Assembly: GCA_016219075.1 (NCBI GenBank)
Contig: JACRCJ010000324.1
Span: forward strand, 1 to 9,502
Length of the DNA: 9,502 nt
Reading direction: 5' to 3'
Source: Deltaproteobacteria bacterium
GTDB lineage: Bacteria; Desulfobacterota; GWC2-55-46
Shown here: positions 5,096 to 9,502 of the stretch, piece by piece
Layout: the number at the start of each line of letters is the position of its first letter
How positions within the stretch are numbered: position 1 is the first letter of the stretch
Translations under genes and position numbers: made by a program
Notes under the pieces: generated by a model
Seen by the model: only the letters and a program-made list of their open reading frames with translations
Told to the model about the DNA's origin: nothing
Databases searched by the model: none

Positions 5096-7705
5096 TCAAG
5101 CTTTTGTCAAGACCCGTCCCGCATCCTTTCTGAAGCTTAGACGGCCGTCGGCGAAGTCGACTGAAACGGTATCGTTCTCGGCGAACTCGCCTTCGAGGAA
5201 CTTAACGGCGAGCGGGTCGTGGACCTCTTTCTGCAGAAGCCTCTTCAGTGACCGGGCGCCGTATACGGGGTCGTACCCGGTGGAGGCAAGGTACTCCCTG
5301 GCCGCCTCCGTGAGGGTGACCCCGATATTCTTCTCCCTCAAGAGCTTTCCGAGGTTATTGAGCTGGATATCGACTATGCTCGCCATGTGCTCCCTCGTGA
5401 GCGGATGGAATATGATGATGTCGTCTATCCTGTTTAAGAACTCGGGCTTGAATGTCGCCCTTAGCGTATCCGAGACACGGGTCCTTATCTCCTGATAGTC
5501 CTTCTCGCCAAGCTCGGTTATGTACTGGCTCCCGACATTCGAGGTCATTATGATGACCGTGTTCTTGAAGTCCACGGTCCTGCCGTGCCCGTCGGTCAGC
5601 CTCCCGTCGTCGAGTATCTGCAAAAGGAGGTTGAAGACCTCCGGGTGAGCCTTCTCTATCTCGTCAAAGAGTATGACGGAGTAGGGCCTTCTCCTTACGG
5701 CCTCCGTTAGGTACCCGCCCTCTTCGTAGCCGACATAGCCCGGAGGGGCCCCGATGAGCCGCGCTATGGAGTGCTTCTCCATGAACTCGCTCATGTCTAT
5801 GCGGACCATCGCGCGCTCGTCGTCGAATAGGAACTCGGCCAGGGCCCTGGCGGTCTCGGTCTTTCCAACGCCCGTGGGGCCGAGGAATATGAACGAGCCT
5901 ATCGGGCGGTTTATGTCCTGAAAGCCCGCCCGCGCCCTTCTGACGGCGTTGGCGACGGCCTTAAGGGCCGCGTCCTGCCCGACGACCCTCTTTTTAAGCC
6001 CTTCCTCCATCTTTATGAGCTTCGCCCTTTCGCCTTCGAGCATCCGGGACACCGGGATCCCGGTCCAGCGCGAGACTATCCCGGCGATGTCCTCGCCGTC
6101 GACCTCCTCCTTGAGCATCCTGTTGTCTCCCTGGAACTCCTGAAGGGCCTTCTGGTCGGCCTCGTATCTCTTCTGCAGCTCCGAGAGCCTGCCGTACTTG
6201 AGCTCGGCGGCCTTTCCGAGCTCGCCCTGCCTCTCGGCCAGAGAGGCGGCCACCTTCACCTCTTCCATCTCCTTGTTGGTAGCCCTTATGCGGCTTATTA
6301 TCTCCTTCTCCCTCTGCCAGTGGAGCTTCAGTCCGGCGCTCTTCTCCTTGAGCTCCGCCAATTCCTTCTCAATCTTTTCGCGCCTCTCGACAGAGGCCTT
6401 GTCGGTCTCTTTTTTTAGCGCCTGGTTCTCTATCTCAAGCTGTATCACGCGCCTTTCCAACTCGTCTATCTCTGTGGGCATCGAGTCTATCTCGATACGG
6501 AGCCTGCTGGCGGCCTCGTCAATCAAATCTATGGCCTTGTCCGGCAGGAACCTGTCGGCGATGTACCTGTTGGAAAGCGTGGCGGCGGCCACTATAGCCG
6601 AGTCCGCTATCCGGACCCCGTGGTGGACCTCGTACCTTTCCTTCAATCCCCTCAGTATCGCTATCGTATGCTCCACCGACGGCTCGCCGACGACGACGGG
6701 CTGGAACCTTCTCTCTAAAGCCGCGTCCTTCTCGATACGCTTCCTGTACTCGTCAAGGGTCGTTGCCCCCACGCACCGGAGCTCCCCTCTGGCAAGCGCC
6801 GGCTTTAACATGTTGGAGGCGTCCATCGCCCCCTCGGCGGCCCCGGCCCCCACAAGCGTGTGGAGCTCGTCTATGAAGAGCACTACCTCTCCCTCGGCCT
6901 CGGTGATCTCCCGCATCAGGGCCTTTAACCTGTCCTCGAACTCGCCCCTGTACTTGGTCCCGGCGATAAGAGCGCCGAGGTCAAGGGCCAGTAGCCTCTT
7001 GTTCTTCAACGACTCGGGCACATCCCCGCTGACTATCCTCTGGGCGAGCCCCTCCACTATGGCGGTCTTCCCGACCCCGGCCTCGCCTATCAGAACGGGG
7101 TTGTTCTTGGTCCTCCTTGAAAGCACCTGTATGACCCTTCTGATCTCGTCGTCCCTGCCTATTACCGGGTCGAGCCTGTTCTGGCGCGCAAGCTCCACAA
7201 GGTCGCGCGTGAACTTGGTGATCGCCTGGTACTTCTCCTCGGGCGACTGGTCGGTTACCCTCTGTGTGCCCCTCACGGCAGCCGTCGCCTTTAAGACCGT
7301 ATCGCGAGTGACGCCCTGCGAGGCAAGGATACGCGCGGACTCCCCGCCCTTCTCAGATACTATCGCTATCAGGAGGTGCTCCACCGATACGAACTCGTCT
7401 TTAAGCTCCCCGGCCTCCTTGAAGGCGGCGTCAAGGACCGTTTTAAGCCTCTGGGATATATAGACCTCCGTCCCCGTTCCATAGACCCTGGGGACCTTCT
7501 TCAACGCGTCTTCTATCTGGCCCTTAAGAAGTCCGGTATTCACCCCTATCCTCTGGAGTATCGGGACGACAATCCCGCCTTCCTGGGTTATTAGGGCCAA
7601 CAGAAGGTGCTCAACAGTGACCTCCTGCTGCTCAAACCCCTCGGCCTTCCTCTGCGCGTCCTGCAACGCCTCCTGCGACTTTATCGTAAACCTGTCAAGC
7701 CTCAT
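5096..7705 (-). CDS. clpB: ATP-dependent disaggregase ClpB (Hsp100)
   Basis: A hexameric AAA+ machine that pulls proteins out of aggregates together with DnaK and small heat-shock proteins. The 869-residue product has the full-length ClpB layout. Two N-terminal Clp repeats span residues 1-145. The first AAA+ domain has Walker A GEAGVGKT (207-214), Walker B LFIDE (276-280) and pore loop KYRG (251-254). A long middle coiled coil (about 410-530) marks ClpB rather than ClpA or ClpC. The second AAA+ domain has Walker A GPTGVGKT (609-616), Walker B LFDE (679-682) and pore loop GYVG (656-659), followed by the C-terminal domain ending near GARSLKRLLQ. Start ATG at 7703-7705 has AGGAGA six bases upstream. 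The leader contains a 165-bp nested palindrome, with a likely promoter beyond it at 7963-7991. hsp20 follows on the same strand after a two-hairpin repeat. No defects are visible. Confidence 0.99.
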   Translation of the reverse strand: MRLDRFTIKSQEALQDAQRKAEGFEQQEVTVEHLLLALITQEGGIVVPILQRIGVNTGLLKGQIEDALKKVPRVYGTGTEVYISQRLKTVLDAAFKEAGELKDEFVSVEHLLIAIVSEKGGESARILASQGVTRDTVLKATAAVRGTQRVTDQSPEEKYQAITKFTRDLVELARQNRLDPVIGRDDEIRRVIQVLSRRTKNNPVLIGEAGVGKTAIVEGLAQRIVSGDVPESLKNKRLLALDLGALIAGTKYRGEFEDRLKALMREITEAEGEVVLFIDELHTLVGAGAAEGAMDASNMLKPALARGELRCVGATTLDEYRKRIEKDAALERRFQPVVVGEPSVEHTIAILRGLKERYEVHHGVRIADSAIVAAATLSNRYIADRFLPDKAIDLIDEAASRLRIEIDSMPTEIDELERRVIQLEIENQALKKETDKASVERREKIEKELAELKEKSAGLKLHWQREKEIISRIRATNKEMEEVKVAASLAERQGELGKAAELKYGRLSELQKRYEADQKALQEFQGDNRMLKEEVDGEDIAGIVSRWTGIPVSRMLEGERAKLIKMEEGLKKRVVGQDAALKAVANAVRRARAGFQDINRPIGSFIFLGPTGVGKTETARALAEFLFDDERAMVRIDMSEFMEKHSIARLIGAPPGYVGYEEGGYLTEAVRRRPYSVILFDEIEKAHPEVFNLLLQILDDGRLTDGHGRTVDFKNTVIIMTSNVGSQYITELGEKDYQEIRTRVSDTLRATFKPEFLNRIDDIIIFHPLTREHMASIVDIQLNNLGKLLREKNIGVTLTEAAREYLASTGYDPVYGARSLKRLLQKEVHDPLAVKFLEGEFAENDTVSVDFADGRLSFRKDAGRVLTKA

Positions 7706-7758
7706 AAAGAGTCTCCTTTTTTAAAGAACAGCCCGTAAAGCACGCCGGGAAGGGCTTC

Positions 7759-7923
7759 CTGGGGGGAACTTTCTGTAGAAAGTTCCCCCCAGACCCCCTT
7801 CAAAGACTTTTAGCTCTTCCCCGAGGATACCCCCCTATCTATGTCTCACCGGGGGTATCCTCGGGGAACTAAAAATTTTTGGAGAGAGTTTGAGAGGACC
7901 TTTTTATAAAAAGGTCCTCTCAA
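7759..7923. repeat. Nested palindromic element with three hairpins
   Basis: Hairpin 1 (7759-7792) has 16-bp perfect arms with core GGGGGGAACTTT. Hairpin 2 (7817-7834 with 7851-7868) has 18-bp perfect arms, TTCCCCGAGGATACCCCC and its complement. It is extended by TTTTAG/CTAAAA (7808-7813 with 7869-7874) past a 3-nt bulge, and has a 16-nt loop. Hairpin 3 (7890-7923) is a perfect 34-bp palindrome. The left half 7759-7834 and the reverse complement of the right half 7851-7923 align base for base apart from the 3-nt bulge: 57 of 73 positions are identical. Hairpins 1 and 3 are therefore inverted copies of one unit. The element fills half of the 344-bp gap between clpB and glnE and encodes no protein. 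It may be a REP/MITE-like repeat or a structured clpB leader. Confidence 0.9.
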
Positions 7924-7962
7924 GAGGCCTCTCGGCGGCCTTTTACATAGCCGTTCATTAAT

Positions 7963-7991
7963 AATGTAGGTCTGACGCGGGGTTTTGTCAA
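7963..7991 (-). promoter_or_regulatory. Probable sigma-70 type promoter of clpB
   Basis: On the minus strand a perfect -35 TTGACA (complement of 7986-7991) is followed by a 17-bp spacer and TACATT (complement of 7963-7968, four of six bases of the -10 consensus). Transcription would begin near 7956 and give a clpB leader of about 250 nt containing the nested palindrome. I do not see a convincing heat-shock sigma-32 box or a CIRCE operator here. Confidence 0.55.
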
Positions 7992-8013
7992 GGTTTGGGA
8001 TGAAACGGCCCTA

Positions 8014-8042
8014 TTGCCTTTTAGTTTCAGATAATATATAAA
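8014..8042 (+). promoter_or_regulatory. Probable promoter of glnE giving a nearly leaderless transcript
   Basis: A -35-like TTGCCT (8014-8019) and a -10 TATAAA (8037-8042) are separated by exactly 17 bp. Only seven bases lie between the -10 box and the ATG at 8050-8052. The transcript would start at or next to the start codon. This fits the absence of any Shine-Dalgarno sequence in the A/T-rich DNA before glnE. Confidence 0.45.
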
Positions 8043-8049
8043 TAAATCA

Positions 8050-9502
8050 ATGATAGAGGAATTACTGAGTATCGGTGAGACAGAGGCTTCGGTTAAGCTT
8101 CAGGGGATGGGTTTTGCCGACGGCAAGGGGGCGTTGAAGAACCTCAAACTCCTCTCGGAGACCCCTTTTTCCTCTCATCTTGAGAGCGTTGTCGAAGGTG
8201 CGCTTCTCTCGCCTTCGCCCGACGGAGCGCTCAATAACCTTGAGACCATCGCCTCGGGTCTTTCAGGGTCGGCCATAACCGCGCTTATGGCCGACCCTTT
8301 GAACATCGAACGGCTCCTCACGGTCTGTGGCTCCTCGCCTTTCCTCTCCAACATACTTACGAGGGACGCCGCGCTTTTTCACTGGCTCTTCTCCGGAGGG
8401 CTTTTCGAGACCAAGGACTACCCGGTCTTCAGGGAAGAGCTCCGTGTAAGAACCGATAGCATCGCCGACCTTGACGCGATGGCAAAGGCCCTCAGGGTAT
8501 ACAAGCAGAAAGAGTACTTGAGGATAGGCACACGGGACCTGGTCGGCCTCACGAACGTCGAAGAGGTGACGATGGAGCTCTCTGACCTTGCCGGGGCCTC
8601 TCTGGACTGTGCGCTCGAGTTTTCGCTAAAGCACCATAAAGGCCTCTACGGCTCTCCCTTCTATAAAGACGAGGACGGAGAGGCCCGGGAAGCCGGGGTT
8701 GCCGTCATGGGGCTCGGAAAGCTCGGGGGCAGAGAGCTCAACTTCTCATCCGACATAGACATCATCTACATATACTCGACAGAGAAGGGCGAGACCTCAG
8801 GGGCGCCGGGCAAGCCGGAAACAAGCTTAAGCCTCCATGCCTTTTTCGTCAAGGTCTCGACGATGACCGGCAAGCTCATCTCAAGCGTCACCGGGGACGG
8901 GTTTGTCTTCAGGGTGGACCTGAACCTGAGGCCCGAGGGCAAGAGCGGGGAGATGGCCAACTCCCTACAGAGCGCCGAGGCGTATTACGAGTCGTGGGGC
9001 CAGTCCTGGGAGAGGGCCGCGATGATCAAGGCCCGGCCCGTGGCCGGAGACCTATCTCTCGGGGAAGAGTTCCTCTCGATGATCCGCCCCTTTGTCTTCA
9101 GACGCTATCTCGACTTTACCGCCATCGAAGAGGTAAAGACGATGAAGGAGAAGATAGACCTGAGTCTTCTCCGCAGGAACCCCGACGCGATAGACGTAAA
9201 GCTCGGGGCGGGCGGGATCAGGGAGATAGAGTTCTTCTGCCAGGCCCTTCAACTGATACACGCCGGGAAAAACCCTGAGGTCCGCGAGAGGAACACCTTG
9301 AACGCGATAGGGAAGCTCAAGCTCAAGGGCTTCATAAAAGAGTCTGAAGCGGCCGTGCTCAGGGAAGGCTATGTCTTTTTAAGGAACCTCGAGCACAGGA
9401 TACAGATTGTCGAAGGGAGGCAGACCCAGATGATCCCGCCGCGTCCGGCCGAGCTTGAGAGGCTTGCGCGGATGATGGGCTTCAGGGACATCGAAGGAAG
9501 AA
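8050..9502 (+). CDS. glnE: Glutamine synthetase adenylyltransferase / deadenylyltransferase GlnE, N-terminal half (runs off the right edge)
   Basis: GlnE attaches AMP to and removes AMP from glutamine synthetase in response to PII protein and glutamine, setting nitrogen assimilation. The frame is open from ATG 8050-8052 to the window end (484 codons), about half of the usual 940-1000 residues. Only the N-terminal adenylyl-removing part is present. It shows the nucleotidyltransferase motif GLGKLGGRELNFSSDIDIIY (residues 221-240, metal-binding Asp235 and Asp237). It also has RVDLNLRPEGKSGE, the YYESWGQSWERAAMIKARP block, and KLGAGGIREIEFFCQALQLI, followed by a helical region with LRNLEHRIQ. The C-terminal adenylylating domain lies beyond the window. 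An in-frame stop TAA at 8032-8034, just before the ATG, limits the start choice. No Shine-Dalgarno sequence is visible. It is divergent from clpB, from which it is separated by the nested palindrome and two facing promoters. Confidence 0.95.
   Translation, partial: MIEELLSIGETEASVKLQGMGFADGKGALKNLKLLSETPFSSHLESVVEGALLSPSPDGALNNLETIASGLSGSAITALMADPLNIERLLTVCGSSPFLSNILTRDAALFHWLFSGGLFETKDYPVFREELRVRTDSIADLDAMAKALRVYKQKEYLRIGTRDLVGLTNVEEVTMELSDLAGASLDCALEFSLKHHKGLYGSPFYKDEDGEAREAGVAVMGLGKLGGRELNFSSDIDIIYIYSTEKGETSGAPGKPETSLSLHAFFVKVSTMTGKLISSVTGDGFVFRVDLNLRPEGKSGEMANSLQSAEAYYESWGQSWERAAMIKARPVAGDLSLGEEFLSMIRPFVFRRYLDFTAIEEVKTMKEKIDLSLLRRNPDAIDVKLGAGGIREIEFFCQALQLIHAGKNPEVRERNTLNAIGKLKLKGFIKESEAAVLREGYVFLRNLEHRIQIVEGRQTQMIPPRPAELERLARMMGFRDIEGR

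Noticed and set aside
6198..7463. Plus-strand open frame of 421 codons opposite clpB
   Set aside because: Ser/Ala/Leu-rich shadow of the conserved clpB sequence, with no ribosome binding site or domain.
7706..8049. CRISPR-like array of hairpins between clpB and glnE
   Set aside because: The units are inverted, not direct, repeats, with no regular spacers; they form one nested palindrome.
8107..8109. Alternative downstream ATG for glnE preceded by CAGGGG
   Set aside because: The G-rich run touches the ATG and is too close to act as a ribosome binding site. The upstream ATG at 8050 has a fitting promoter.

Overview
The window is bacterial, GC-rich chromosomal DNA holding core housekeeping and protein-quality-control genes. 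Six complete genes lie on the minus strand and one partial gene lies on the plus strand. A two-membrane cell plan is suggested by a periplasmic Do/HtrA protease with an N-terminal membrane anchor. A DUF1844 protein and a GlnE-type adenylyltransferase in the same stretch fit Desulfobacterota, Nitrospirota or a related lineage. That placement is an inference from gene content, not a phylogeny. I see no phage, transposase, CRISPR array, tRNA or rRNA.

Layout. Positions 4-1281 (minus) hold serS (seryl-tRNA synthetase) and 1358-1990 (minus) hold ubiX (flavin prenyltransferase); an 18-bp perfect inverted repeat lies between them. Positions 2027-2056 hold a strong intrinsic terminator closing the next unit. 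Positions 2062-3552 (minus) hold an HtrA/DegP protease, 3782-4102 (minus) a small DUF1844 protein, 4265-4705 (minus) an Hsp20 chaperone and 5096-7705 (minus) the ClpB disaggregase. From 8050 to the right edge (plus) runs the N-terminal half of glnE, divergent from clpB. ubiX and hsp20 both start with TTG behind good Shine-Dalgarno sequences.

How the genes fit together. clpB, hsp20 and htrA form a proteostasis block: Hsp20 holds unfolding proteins, ClpB extracts them from aggregates, and HtrA degrades damaged envelope proteins. The DUF1844 gene sits inside this block, so its unknown role may be linked to it. glnE (nitrogen control of glutamine synthetase), serS and ubiX are ordinary neighbours.

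The most unusual content is between the genes. (1) A 165-bp nested palindrome (7759-7923) lies between clpB and glnE. Its two halves are inverted copies of each other, and each half carries its own perfect hairpin. Every difference between the two hairpin stems is matched by a compensating change, so pairing is kept. A good promoter (7963-7991) would place the whole element in the clpB 5' leader. (2) A ~117-bp two-hairpin repeat occurs twice in the same orientation, just after the stop codons of clpB and the DUF1844 gene. (3) A shorter repeat built on an A4-CCCGGG-T4 palindrome occurs two or three times at the gene boundaries of the same block. (4) The 390-bp gap between clpB and hsp20 carries further hairpins, including one that hides the hsp20 ribosome binding site.
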